From: Mucilaginibacter straminoryzae
GTDB taxonomy: Bacteria > Bacteroidota > Bacteroidia > Sphingobacteriales > Sphingobacteriaceae
DNA: 64,000 bases
Direction: 5' to 3'
Assembly: GCF_022953055.1 (NCBI RefSeq)
Contig: NZ_JALJEJ010000001.1
Coordinates: forward strand, 788,217 to 852,216
Every line of letters begins with the position of its first letter. Position 1 is the first letter of the stretch. Made by a program: the position numbers and the translations under genes. The notes beneath the pieces are model-generated. The model was not told the origin of the DNA, made no database searches, and saw only the letters and a program-made list of their open reading frames with translations. Positions 34,067 through 42,147 of the stretch are shown one piece after another.

Positions 34067-35539
34067 ATGTCAGAGCCTAAAGCCATTGTTATTGGAGCCG
34101 GTATTGCCGGTATTGCCACAGCTATACGGTTAAAGGTGAGAGGTTTTGAGGTGCAGGTATTTGAAGCGAACCATTATCCCGGGGGAAAGTTAAGCGAGTT
34201 TGAGCAAGAAGGTTACCGTTTTGATGCAGGCCCCAGCTTGTTCACGATGCCGCAGTATGTCGACGAGCTTTTTTCCTTAGCCGGAAAGAATCCCCGCGAT
34301 TATTTCAACTATCAGCAACTGGATACCGTTTGCGAATACTTTTATGAAGATGGCAGGCGCTTTACCGCTTGCGCCGATCTTAAAGATTTTGTGAGGCAGG
34401 TAAAACTGCAAACCAATGATACAGAACGGGCCGCAACACGTTTTGCGGCAAATAGCCGGCGGATATATCAGATCACCAGCCATGTTTTTCTGGAGAAGTC
34501 GCTGCACAGGTTAAGTACTTATCTGAATTTTAAAACGCTATGGTCGCTACTGAAGGTGCTGCGTATAGACCCATTCAGGACGATGCACCGCGCCAACAAA
34601 TGCTTTTTTAAGGATGTCCATATGACGCAATATGCCGATAGGTATGCCACATATAATGGATCAGATCCTTACCAGGCACCGGCAACCCTAAATGTGATCC
34701 CGTACCTGGAGCAGCACTTCGGCGCCTGGTTCCCAAAAGGTGGGATGTATGCCATTACTACCAGCCTGGTAAAACTGGCAGAACAAATTGGTGTAAAGTT
34801 TCATTATTCAAGCCCGGTTGACGAAGTGATATTGGACGGTAAAAAAGCTGCCGGGGTAAGGGTGCAGGGTAAATCGATAGCGGCCGATATCGTAGTCTCC
34901 AATATGGACGTTTGGTTTACTTATCACCGGTTACTAAAAAATTATCCTGATTTAAAACCGCGTAAAATATTACGACAGGAGCGGAGCAGTTCGGCACTGA
35001 TATTTTATTTGGGAATAGGCAAGAAGTTTCCTGATCTCGACCTGCACAATATCTTTTTCAGTAAAGATTACAGCGCAGAGTTTAACGCCATCTGGAAGCA
35101 TAAAACGATCTCTTCAGACCCCACTGTTTATGTGAATATCAGTTCAAAATATAAACCGGACGATGCGCCCGACGGACACGAGAACTGGTTTGTGATGATT
35201 AACGTGCCATCTGACGAAGGGCAGGATTGGAATAGACTGATCGCCGATGCAAGAGTCAATATCATCCGGAAGCTATCGCGTATCTTAGGCGAAGACATCG
35301 GCAGCCTGGTCACTTGTGAAAGTATCCTGGATCCGCGGAGCATCGAGCAGAAAACTTCCTCTTTCCGCGGCTCGCTTTATGGTACCAGTTCAAACAACCG
35401 CTTTGCAGCTTTCCTTCGCCATGCTAACCGTTCGTCAAAAGTGAAAAATTTGTATTTCTGCGGTGGTAGTGTGCATCCAGGAGGGGGGATACCCCTGGCA
35501 TTGTTGTCTGCCAAAATTGTAAGTGACTGGATACCTTAA
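34067..35539 (+). CDS. crtD: Carotenoid desaturase of the CrtI family, probably 1-hydroxycarotenoid 3,4-desaturase (CrtD)
   Basis: The 490-residue FAD enzyme has the dinucleotide fold VIGAGIAGIATAIRL at residues 9-23, GGKLSEFEQEGYRFDAGPSLF, and the C-terminal bacterial-type phytoene-dehydrogenase signature NLYFCGGSVHPGGGIPLALLSAK. FAD-binding and length fit the CrtI family. The ATYNGSDPYQAPATLNVIPYLE region and clustering with a CruF-type hydratase fit CrtD, which desaturates the hydroxylated end of monocyclic carotenoids. Plain phytoene desaturation cannot be excluded from sequence alone. It is first in a carotenoid gene cluster. Confidence 0.85.
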   Translation: MSEPKAIVIGAGIAGIATAIRLKVRGFEVQVFEANHYPGGKLSEFEQEGYRFDAGPSLFTMPQYVDELFSLAGKNPRDYFNYQQLDTVCEYFYEDGRRFTACADLKDFVRQVKLQTNDTERAATRFAANSRRIYQITSHVFLEKSLHRLSTYLNFKTLWSLLKVLRIDPFRTMHRANKCFFKDVHMTQYADRYATYNGSDPYQAPATLNVIPYLEQHFGAWFPKGGMYAITTSLVKLAEQIGVKFHYSSPVDEVILDGKKAAGVRVQGKSIAADIVVSNMDVWFTYHRLLKNYPDLKPRKILRQERSSSALIFYLGIGKKFPDLDLHNIFFSKDYSAEFNAIWKHKTISSDPTVYVNISSKYKPDDAPDGHENWFVMINVPSDEGQDWNRLIADARVNIIRKLSRILGEDIGSLVTCESILDPRSIEQKTSSFRGSLYGTSSNNRFAAFLRHANRSSKVKNLYFCGGSVHPGGGIPLALLSAKIVSDWIP

Positions 35540-35670
35540 TAGAAGCAAGAAACCAGAGACAAGAAACCAGAGGCAAGAGACCAGAAAAAAGGAAATAGGA
35601 CGCAAGACTTGAGAGAAAATTTATGCTCGTTTTAAATATCTGGTTTCTGGCTTCTTGGCTCTTGCATCTT
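35540..35670. repeat. Inverted array of AAGAAACCAGAG-type units after crtD
   Basis: Left arm 35540-35587 has AAGCAAGAAACC, AGAGACAAGAAACC, AGAGGCAAGAGACC head to tail. Right arm 35638-35670 reads TCTGGTTTCTGGCTTCTTGGCTCTTGC, its reverse complement. It begins directly after the crtD stop and separates it from the rest of the cluster. Confidence 0.8.
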
Positions 35671-35692
35671 AATTATATAACTTTCCAGCGGC

Positions 35693-36313
35693 ATGATCTA
35701 TCCTAAAAAGAACCGTTTCATTTTGTGGTTTATGGAAAAATACACAGATTTCGCATTGCAGCAAACTTTCCGGCAGATCAGTTATAATCATCCCGAATTA
35801 CTGCCCGGCAAATCTGTTTTACTGCTGGCCAACCACTTTAGCTATTGGGACGGCCTTTTGCTGCACCATATCAACAAGCAGGTTTTTAAAAAGAACTTCC
35901 ATGTAATGATACTGGAAGAGACTGCACAGAAAGAGGTGTTTCTGAAATATGCCGGGGCCTTTACAGTTAACAAAAATTCGCGCGATGTGATAAAATCGTT
36001 AGACTATGCGGCAGCGTTATTATCCAATCCCGATAACCTGGTACTGATTTTTCCGCAAGGGGCTTTGCATTCCAACTTTGTAGATGAAGTTGCATTCGAA
36101 AAAGGGGTGTTCAAGATCATGGAACGGGCGCAGGATAGTTTTCAGCTGTTATTTGCGGTTACTTTTATCGAGTATTTCCAATACAAGAAACCTTCGGCCT
36201 TTGTAAATTTGGCTTCGGCAGCCGAAAAATTTGCCGATATTGCTGCGCTTAAAAACGCATTTCAAAAGCATTACGAAAATGCCAAACTACAGCAAAGTAA
36301 AATCGTTGTATAA
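35693..36313 (+). CDS. Lysophospholipid-acyltransferase-like protein in the carotenoid cluster (PlsC/CruD-type)
   Basis: The 206-residue protein has the acyltransferase HX4D motif in LLANHFSYWDGLLL and the later IFPQGALHSN block that binds the acyl acceptor. This is the PlsC family, whose members transfer acyl chains to hydroxyl groups. In green sulfur bacteria an acyltransferase (CruD) esterifies carotenoid glycosides next to the glycosyltransferase CruC. The neighbouring glycosyltransferase and hydratase genes suggest the same job here, which remains an inference. The next gene starts three bases after its stop. Confidence 0.82.
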   Translation: MIYPKKNRFILWFMEKYTDFALQQTFRQISYNHPELLPGKSVLLLANHFSYWDGLLLHHINKQVFKKNFHVMILEETAQKEVFLKYAGAFTVNKNSRDVIKSLDYAAALLSNPDNLVLIFPQGALHSNFVDEVAFEKGVFKIMERAQDSFQLLFAVTFIEYFQYKKPSAFVNLASAAEKFADIAALKNAFQKHYENAKLQQSKIVV

Positions 36314-36316
36314 GAA

Positions 36317-37405
36317 GTGATCATTCTGCTTTCGGTTATATTCTTTTTCATCATCCTGCGGTTTGCGGTAACCCTTTTTAATTTTATTTCGAACCCCAAA
36401 TTGCGGCGGGTGGTAAAACATTACGATGATAAAGTTTCCATTCTGATCCCTGCCCGGAACGAAGCCGCCAATATTCTTAACCTCTTAGCATCTATTGCTG
36501 AGCAGGACTATCAGCACTACGAAGTGATCATCCTGGATGATGCCTCTACAGATAATACCTTTGAGATATGCCACGAGTTTGCGGAAAAGAACCCGCGTTT
36601 CCGGGTGATAAAAGGCGATCCATTACCTGCCGACTGGCTGGGTAAAAACTACGCTTGCCACCAGTTGGCTAAACAAGCTACCGGGAAATATCTGCTATTT
36701 CTGGATGCAGATGAGGAGATCGAGAACGGCTTGATCAACAGCGCTGTACACCGTGTTCAAACGCATGGGTTGGCACTGCTCAGCTTGTTTACAGACCAGG
36801 TGATGGTAACCTTTGGCGAAAAGCTGGTGGTGCCGTTAATGCACTACATCTTACTGAACCTGCTGCCGTTGAGGTTGATCTATATTTCAAAAATGCCGGC
36901 TTTTGCTGCGGCGAGTGGCCAGTTTATGTTTTTTGATGCAGCTATCTATCACCAGTTTCAATGGCACAGTATGGCGCGCAACCGCGTGGTTGAAGATGTA
37001 GAGATTATGAAACTGGTAAAGACAGCCGGTTTAAAAGGCGAAGGCTTGCTGGCTAACGGCATGATCAGCTGCCGTATGTACACTAATTATAAAGATGCGA
37101 TCGATGGCTTCAGCAAAAACTTCCTGGCACCGTTCAACTATAGCATTCCCGGTTTTCTGGTTTACCTGGTACTGCTGATCGGCGGTCCGCTGATTGTTAT
37201 TTCCACGCTTAACCTGCAACTGATCCTTTTTATGTGCGGCATTATCTTGCTCGGGCGGACGATGATATCATATCTTTCTCACCAGGATGATAAAATAAAC
37301 ATGTTCCTCCACCCCTTGCAGATGATTAGCTTAGCCATTATTGGTTTTTATGCCATTCAGCGTCATTTAACTAAAACTACTACATGGAAAGGCAGGCAGG
37401 TTTAA
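36317..37405 (+). CDS. Membrane-bound glycosyltransferase family 2 (CruC-like)
   Basis: The 362-residue protein starts at GTG three bases after the acyltransferase stop. A short N-terminal membrane segment leads to a GT-A domain with SILIPARNEAANI, the nucleotide Asp pair in VIILDDAST, the metal-binding LFLDADEEI, and a catalytic-loop region ARNRVVEDVEIM. Three or more membrane segments follow at the C-terminus. In a carotenoid cluster with a hydratase and an acyltransferase it probably glycosylates the 1'-hydroxyl of the carotenoid. It overlaps the next gene by 22 bases, so coupling is tight. Confidence 0.85.
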   Translation: MIILLSVIFFFIILRFAVTLFNFISNPKLRRVVKHYDDKVSILIPARNEAANILNLLASIAEQDYQHYEVIILDDASTDNTFEICHEFAEKNPRFRVIKGDPLPADWLGKNYACHQLAKQATGKYLLFLDADEEIENGLINSAVHRVQTHGLALLSLFTDQVMVTFGEKLVVPLMHYILLNLLPLRLIYISKMPAFAAASGQFMFFDAAIYHQFQWHSMARNRVVEDVEIMKLVKTAGLKGEGLLANGMISCRMYTNYKDAIDGFSKNFLAPFNYSIPGFLVYLVLLIGGPLIVISTLNLQLILFMCGIILLGRTMISYLSHQDDKINMFLHPLQMISLAIIGFYAIQRHLTKTTTWKGRQV

Positions 37406-38037
37406 ACGTACGGGTTGCCGCGGGCATCATTGTGTTGTTTCACTTAGTGGGGCTGGTTGGCCTGATGGTGCCCCGTTTTCAAGGTTCTTTTCTGCAACTG
37501 GTGCCTTTTCATCTGCTGCTGATGTTTGTAGTGGTGATACTGAGCCATCGCCCGATTGACGCTAAAATAATCGGCTTTGCGGCAATAGCCTTTCTGCTTG
37601 GTTTTGCGGCAGAATGGATAGGCGTACACAAAGCCTGGATCTTCGGTAATTATGCTTACGGGAAAACACTGGGTACAAAAGTGTTTGATATTCCGCTTAC
37701 CATCGGTTTAAACTGGTTTGTTTTGGTTTATGCGGCCGGGGTAAGTATGCAGTATCTCGGGTTACAAAACGCATGGCTACGCATCCTGGCAGGCTCGGTA
37801 TTATTGGTACTGCTGGATGTGTTGATTGAACCTGTGGCCATCTATTTTGATTACTGGCAATGGACGTACCACCATGTGCCGTTTAAGAATTACGTAGGCT
37901 GGTTTGCGATGAGTGCGTTGCTTTTATGGATATTCGAGCGGTTTAAGTTTGAAAAGCAAAGCTGGGCTGCTCCTTTGTTACTGGCGGTACAGTTCATATT
38001 CTTCGGGCTGCTGGCTAATACTGACATCGCCATGTAA
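37384..38037 (+). CDS. cruF: Carotenoid biosynthesis protein, CruF-type 1,2-hydratase
   Basis: The 217-residue integral membrane protein has about seven hydrophobic segments and the PF04240 pattern, including GFAAEWIGVHKAWIFGNYAYG and VLLDVLIEPVAIYFDYWQW, followed by an FKNYVGWFAMSALLLW-type segment. CruF adds water across the 1',2' double bond of the acyclic end of a carotenoid, producing the hydroxyl that CrtD and glycosyltransferases then use. It overlaps the glycosyltransferase gene by 22 bases. Confidence 0.88.
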   Translation: MERQAGLNVRVAAGIIVLFHLVGLVGLMVPRFQGSFLQLVPFHLLLMFVVVILSHRPIDAKIIGFAAIAFLLGFAAEWIGVHKAWIFGNYAYGKTLGTKVFDIPLTIGLNWFVLVYAAGVSMQYLGLQNAWLRILAGSVLLVLLDVLIEPVAIYFDYWQWTYHHVPFKNYVGWFAMSALLLWIFERFKFEKQSWAAPLLLAVQFIFFGLLANTDIAM

Positions 38038-38057
38038 AGCGTTTTATTTTTTTAACG

Positions 38058-38065
38058 TATTTTTG
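38058..38065 (+). promoter_or_regulatory. -7 promoter element TATTTTTG before ispH
   Basis: TATTTTTG ends four bases before the ispH ATG, suggesting an internal promoter with almost no leader. Confidence 0.45.
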
Positions 38066-38069
38066 TGTT

Positions 38070-38921
38070 ATGGGTACGTACAATCTTCAGGTGAGTATTG
38101 ATCAGGATTCGGGTTTTTGCTTCGGTGTGGTTTATGCCATTGATATGGCAGAGGAAATATTGGAGCAGGATGGCTACCTGTATTGCCTTGGGGATATTGT
38201 ACATAACGATGAAGAGGTAGAGCGTTTAAAGGCCAAAGGCCTACGCATTATCGACCACGAAGCGCTGAAGACTTTGCATCACGAAAAGGTATTGATCCGC
38301 GCCCATGGCGAAGCCCCTGATACTTATCGGACGGCGCTGGAAAATGACATTACCCTGATTGATGCCTCATGTCCGGTGGTATTGAAACTGCAAAACCGTA
38401 TTAAAACTTCTTACGACGATAACGAGCAGATACTGATCTTTGGAAAGCATGGCCATGCAGAAGTGATCGGCTTGCAAGGGCAAACCAATGGCGATGCCCG
38501 TGTATTTATGGATATTGCCGAACTGGACGATGTAGAACTACCGTCAAAGTTTACGCTGTACAGCCAAACCACCAAAAGCACAGAGAAGTTCTACGCCATT
38601 AAAGAAGAACTGATGCGCCGAGGGTACGAGGTAAAGGCCAATGACACCATTTGCCGCCAGGTATCTAACCGCGACAAAGACCTGCACAAGTTTGTGGTGC
38701 AGTTTGATAAGATTGTGTTTGTGTCGGGTAAGAAATCCTCCAACGGTAAGGTGTTGTATGAAGTTTGCAAGAAGCATAATCCAAATACCTATTTCGTGTC
38801 ATCTGAAGAAGAGTTGAATCCATCAATGTTCAATCCCGGCGATAAAGTAGGCATTGCAGGTGCAACATCCACGCCGATGTGGCTGATGCAAAAGGTGAAG
38901 GCTGCGCTGGAACAATATTAA
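38070..38921 (+). CDS. ispH: 4-hydroxy-3-methylbut-2-enyl diphosphate reductase
   Basis: The 283-residue iron-sulfur enzyme makes isopentenyl and dimethylallyl diphosphate in the last step of the MEP pathway. The three cluster cysteines are visible in SGFCFGV, DASCPVV and NDTICRQVSNRD. Substrate residues are in IRAHGEAP and YSQTTKS, and GATSTPMWL closes the C-terminus. Its place inside a carotenoid cluster links precursor supply to pigment output. It has its own promoter-like box. Confidence 0.96.
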   Translation: MGTYNLQVSIDQDSGFCFGVVYAIDMAEEILEQDGYLYCLGDIVHNDEEVERLKAKGLRIIDHEALKTLHHEKVLIRAHGEAPDTYRTALENDITLIDASCPVVLKLQNRIKTSYDDNEQILIFGKHGHAEVIGLQGQTNGDARVFMDIAELDDVELPSKFTLYSQTTKSTEKFYAIKEELMRRGYEVKANDTICRQVSNRDKDLHKFVVQFDKIVFVSGKKSSNGKVLYEVCKKHNPNTYFVSSEEELNPSMFNPGDKVGIAGATSTPMWLMQKVKAALEQY

Positions 38922-38957
38922 TCGGGAACATTAGCCATAGATACACGTTATTCCCAT

Positions 38958-39668
38958 ATGGCAGATCACTCAATTTTAGCTAAGTCTAACCGTGTAGTCT
39001 CTGCTTGGGGGCTTGTAGCAGCTTTGACTGTTATCGCCTGCTGGGTAACCTCTACCATATTGCTGATGCAATGGCACATCGATTTTAAGAATCCGCTGCT
39101 TTACCTGTTCATCCTGTTGCAAATGCACCTGTATACCGGCTTGTTTATTACCGCGCATGATGCCATGCACGGTACCGTTTCTTATAACCGGAAAGTGAAT
39201 GATACGATTGGATACGTCACCACTTTTTTGTACGCGGCGTTCTGGTATCCCAAACTGTATAAAAAACATCACCAGCATCATCGGCATGTGCATACCGAAG
39301 AAGATCCTGACTATCATCATGGTAATTTTTTTACCTGGTATTTTACCTTCATCCGAAACTACCTTTCTATATGGCAGGTAGTTTTTATGGCCGTGCTGTT
39401 TAACGTGCTGAAGCTATGGATACCGCAGCCCAACCTTATCCTGTTCTGGGTGGTGCCATCCTTGCTGAGTACGTTGCAGCTATTTTACTTTGGCACTTAT
39501 CAGCCGCACAAGGGCGAGCATGATAACGAACATCAATCACGCACACAACCTAAAAATCACATTGTTGCTTTCATCACCTGTTATTTCTTTGGTTATCATT
39601 ACGAGCATCATGCTTCACCTGGTACACCTTGGTGGCGGTTGTGGCAGAAAAAGAATCAGGATTCATAA
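38958..39668 (+). CDS. crtW: Beta-carotene ketolase, CrtW type
   Basis: The 236-residue membrane di-iron enzyme has the three histidine boxes: HDAMHG, HHQHHRH (with HTEEDPDYHH), and YHYEHHASPGTPWW. The stretch FGTYQPHKGEHDNEH is diagnostic for CrtW-type 4-ketolases, as opposed to fatty-acid desaturases or CrtZ hydroxylases. It introduces a keto group at C-4 of a beta-ionone ring. With CruF and CrtD in the same cluster, a monocyclic ketocarotenoid of the flexixanthin or keto-myxocoxanthin type is predicted. The ring substrate needs a cyclase not in this window. Confidence 0.92.
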   Translation: MADHSILAKSNRVVSAWGLVAALTVIACWVTSTILLMQWHIDFKNPLLYLFILLQMHLYTGLFITAHDAMHGTVSYNRKVNDTIGYVTTFLYAAFWYPKLYKKHHQHHRHVHTEEDPDYHHGNFFTWYFTFIRNYLSIWQVVFMAVLFNVLKLWIPQPNLILFWVVPSLLSTLQLFYFGTYQPHKGEHDNEHQSRTQPKNHIVAFITCYFFGYHYEHHASPGTPWWRLWQKKNQDS

Positions 39669-39750
39669 GACAAGAAGCGAGATACTTCGCCTTTTTTGCA
39701 TAGTTGACAGTCGCTTGATATTCTAATTCGATAAGCCCGATAGTTTATGC

Positions 39751-39758
39751 TATTTTTG
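39751..39758 (+). promoter_or_regulatory. -7 promoter element TATTTTTG before hemH
   Basis: TATTTTTG ends 11 bases before the hemH ATG at 39770. No TTG at the usual -33 spacing was found. Confidence 0.45.
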
Positions 39759-39769
39759 TGGGTTATCTT

Positions 39770-40789
39770 ATGGCAAAAAAGGGAATTTTACTGGTTAATT
39801 TAGGTACACCAGACAGTCCGCAAACTGCAGACGTACGTAAATATTTAGATGAGTTTTTAATGGACGGAAGGGTGATTGATGTGAATCCCATTCTCCGTAC
39901 GTTTTTAGTTAAAGGCATTATTGTTCCGTTCCGCAGCCCTAAATCTGCTAAACTTTATAAAGAGATCTGGTCTGACGATAATGGCTCCCCTTTATTGTAT
40001 TACAGCATCGCGCAGCAAAAATTATTGCAGGAGCGTTTGGGCGATGATTACCAGGTAGAACTGGCCATGCGTTACCAAAGCCCTTCCATTGAAACAGCGT
40101 TAGAAAAGCTCAAGGCCAATCTTGTAGAAAGCATTAGGGTAATCCCGCTTTTTCCGCAATATGCTTCAGCAAGTACCGGTTCTGTGATCGAGAAGGTGAT
40201 GCGTTTGGTAAAAGAATGGCAAACGATTCCGAATATCTCCTTTGTTAATTCGTTCCATAATCATCCTTTAATGATTAAGAATTTTGCCGAGAATAGCCGA
40301 AAATACGGAATAGAGAATTATGACCACATCCTGTTTAGCTTTCACGGTTTGCCACAACGCCAACTGATTAAGTGCGACCATACCGGCAACTGGTGCCTTA
40401 AACGTGAAGGGTGCTGCGATACTTTAAATGATACCAATAAATTCTGTTATTCGGCCCAATCTTTTGATACGGCGCGTTTAATAGCAGAAGAACTTGGCTT
40501 GCCAAAGGAAAGATATTCTGTTTGTTTCCAGTCGCGGTTAGGGAATGATCCCTGGGTGCAACCCTACACCAGCGAAGTAATTGCAAAATTGGCTGCAGAA
40601 GGTAAAAAGCGGTTACTGGTATTTTGTCCGGCTTTTGTAGCAGATTGTTTAGAGACGGTCTACGAAGTTTCCGAAGAATACAATACCGAATTTAAACACC
40701 TCGGCGGTGAACATGTGCAGTTGGTCGAAAGTTTAAATGACTCACCACTGTTTGTAGAGCTGTTGCAGGAGTTAGCGTTAAAGAATTAA
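39770..40789 (+). CDS. hemH: Ferrochelatase, with a cysteine-rich insert
   Basis: The 339-residue enzyme inserts iron into protoporphyrin IX. The catalytic His192 lies in SFHGLPQR, and the family motifs LVNLGTPDSP, LFPQYASASTG and CFQSRLGNDPWVQPYT are intact. Between them is a loop with Cys202, Cys209, Cys215, Cys216 and Cys226 (KCDHTGNWCL and GCCDTLN). Four of these could hold a [2Fe-2S] cluster, as reported for some other bacterial ferrochelatases. That is an inference from spacing. The upstream in-frame GTG at 39758 overlaps the promoter box and was rejected. It ends six bases from the converging waaA. Confidence 0.95.
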   Translation: MAKKGILLVNLGTPDSPQTADVRKYLDEFLMDGRVIDVNPILRTFLVKGIIVPFRSPKSAKLYKEIWSDDNGSPLLYYSIAQQKLLQERLGDDYQVELAMRYQSPSIETALEKLKANLVESIRVIPLFPQYASASTGSVIEKVMRLVKEWQTIPNISFVNSFHNHPLMIKNFAENSRKYGIENYDHILFSFHGLPQRQLIKCDHTGNWCLKREGCCDTLNDTNKFCYSAQSFDTARLIAEELGLPKERYSVCFQSRLGNDPWVQPYTSEVIAKLAAEGKKRLLVFCPAFVADCLETVYEVSEEYNTEFKHLGGEHVQLVESLNDSPLFVELLQELALKN

Positions 40790-40795
40790 CAACGG

Positions 40796-42013
40796 TTAAA
40801 GCTGGATGGCGTTGATGATCTTTTCTGTAGCGCCGGTATTGCTTTCTACGTAAGTCCTGATCTTGCCGGATGCGAACTGGCGGTATTCGCCGTCGCATAA
40901 AAGTAAGTCGGCGGCACTATCTAATTCCTGCGTATTGCTGATGTTGATACCCGCCTTCAGTTCAATAATGTCCCGTGCTTCTTTAAAACGCTGGTAGTTA
41001 GGTCCGAACATCACCGGTAAGCCAAAAGCGGCCGCCTCGAGCGTATTGTGTATCCCCGCGCCAAACCCCCCGCCGATGTAGGCGACTTCGCCGTACTGAT
41101 ATAATGAGGACAACATGCCAATGTTATCGATAACCAGAACCCTTAGATTTGAGATTTGAGATTGGAGACTTGCGATTTGCGATAGCCGAACAGTGTTGTG
41201 CGCGGGCAACAGGTTAACTAAGTTATTGATCTTCTCTTCGCCAATCTCATGCGGGGCGAAGATGAACTTCCAATCCGGATATTTCTCTAACAAAGTCACT
41301 AAAAGTTCCTCGTCTTGCGGCCAGGTACTTCCAGCCACTAAAAGTGGCTGCCCATTTTTAAATTCTGCAATTACAGGTAACTCTTTTGGCGATTGTGCAT
41401 TAGCCCAAACCCTATCGAAGCGCGTATCACCGCTTACAGAGGCGTTATCGATGCCAATTGCTTTCAGTAGCTGTACCGATTGTTCGTCCTGAACAAAAAA
41501 ACGGGTGACCATTTTCAGCATTTGCCGGTGCAACCCACCGTACCATTTAAAGAACACTTGCTGCGGCCTGAAAATGCTGGACACGATGTAAAGCGGAATG
41601 TTCTTCAAGTGCAGCTCATTAAAAAAATGATACCAGTATTCGTACTTGGTAAAAACGGCTATTGCCGGGTTTATGGTTTCAATAAATTTCCTGGCGTTTA
41701 CAGCAGTATCTAAAGGCAGGTAATAAACGGCATCAGCCAGAGGCGTGTTTTTCCTGATCTCGTAACCCGATGGTGAGAAGAAGGTAACAATAATTGGATG
41801 GTTTGGGTAAAGTGTTTTCATCTGCTCCAGAACAGGCCGACCCTGTTCAAATTCGCCAAGTGAAGCAAAGTGAAACCAAATACTGTTTTTAAGGTTTTTA
41901 ATCTGTTGTTGCCTGCGGCCTCTGATCCATAGCTGCGCTTTGGTTTTAAAAGCAGCGGCAATGTAAATGGCCACCCAATACATACGTATGCCAATATTAT
42001 ATAACAACAACAT
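40796..42013 (-). CDS. waaA: 3-deoxy-D-manno-octulosonic acid (Kdo) transferase
   Basis: The 405-residue inner-membrane enzyme attaches Kdo to lipid A precursor. It has an N-terminal membrane anchor, IWFHFASLGEFEQGRPV with the catalytic Glu, and the C-terminal GT-B donor site AYIGGGFGAGIHNTLEAAAFG. Residues about 277-290 (IASLQSQISNLR) are encoded by tandem AAATCTC-type heptads (41145-41185), a length of 14 residues between conserved strands that looks inserted. The reading frame is kept, so the enzyme is probably functional. Confidence 0.93.
   Translation of the reverse strand: MLLLYNIGIRMYWVAIYIAAAFKTKAQLWIRGRRQQQIKNLKNSIWFHFASLGEFEQGRPVLEQMKTLYPNHPIIVTFFSPSGYEIRKNTPLADAVYYLPLDTAVNARKFIETINPAIAVFTKYEYWYHFFNELHLKNIPLYIVSSIFRPQQVFFKWYGGLHRQMLKMVTRFFVQDEQSVQLLKAIGIDNASVSGDTRFDRVWANAQSPKELPVIAEFKNGQPLLVAGSTWPQDEELLVTLLEKYPDWKFIFAPHEIGEEKINNLVNLLPAHNTVRLSQIASLQSQISNLRVLVIDNIGMLSSLYQYGEVAYIGGGFGAGIHNTLEAAAFGLPVMFGPNYQRFKEARDIIELKAGINISNTQELDSAADLLLCDGEYRQFASGKIRTYVESNTGATEKIINAIQL
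41145..41185. repeat. Tandem heptad array GATTTGA inside waaA
   Basis: AGATTTG, AGATTTG, AGATTGG, AGACTTG, CGATTTG, CGATAG run head to tail. The array is in frame with waaA on the reverse strand and adds a polar helical stretch. Confidence 0.82.
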
Positions 42014-42147
42014 AAAATGAAATCCTTATCTTCGTCGGTAAAAGTAGGGATTTTGGGCTCAAAATTCATCGTTCGTGTTACAGCGATAGCTCATGCGTGT
42101 CCTGTCTGGCAGGCGATAAACAAGTAATTACTTATCATACACTATAA

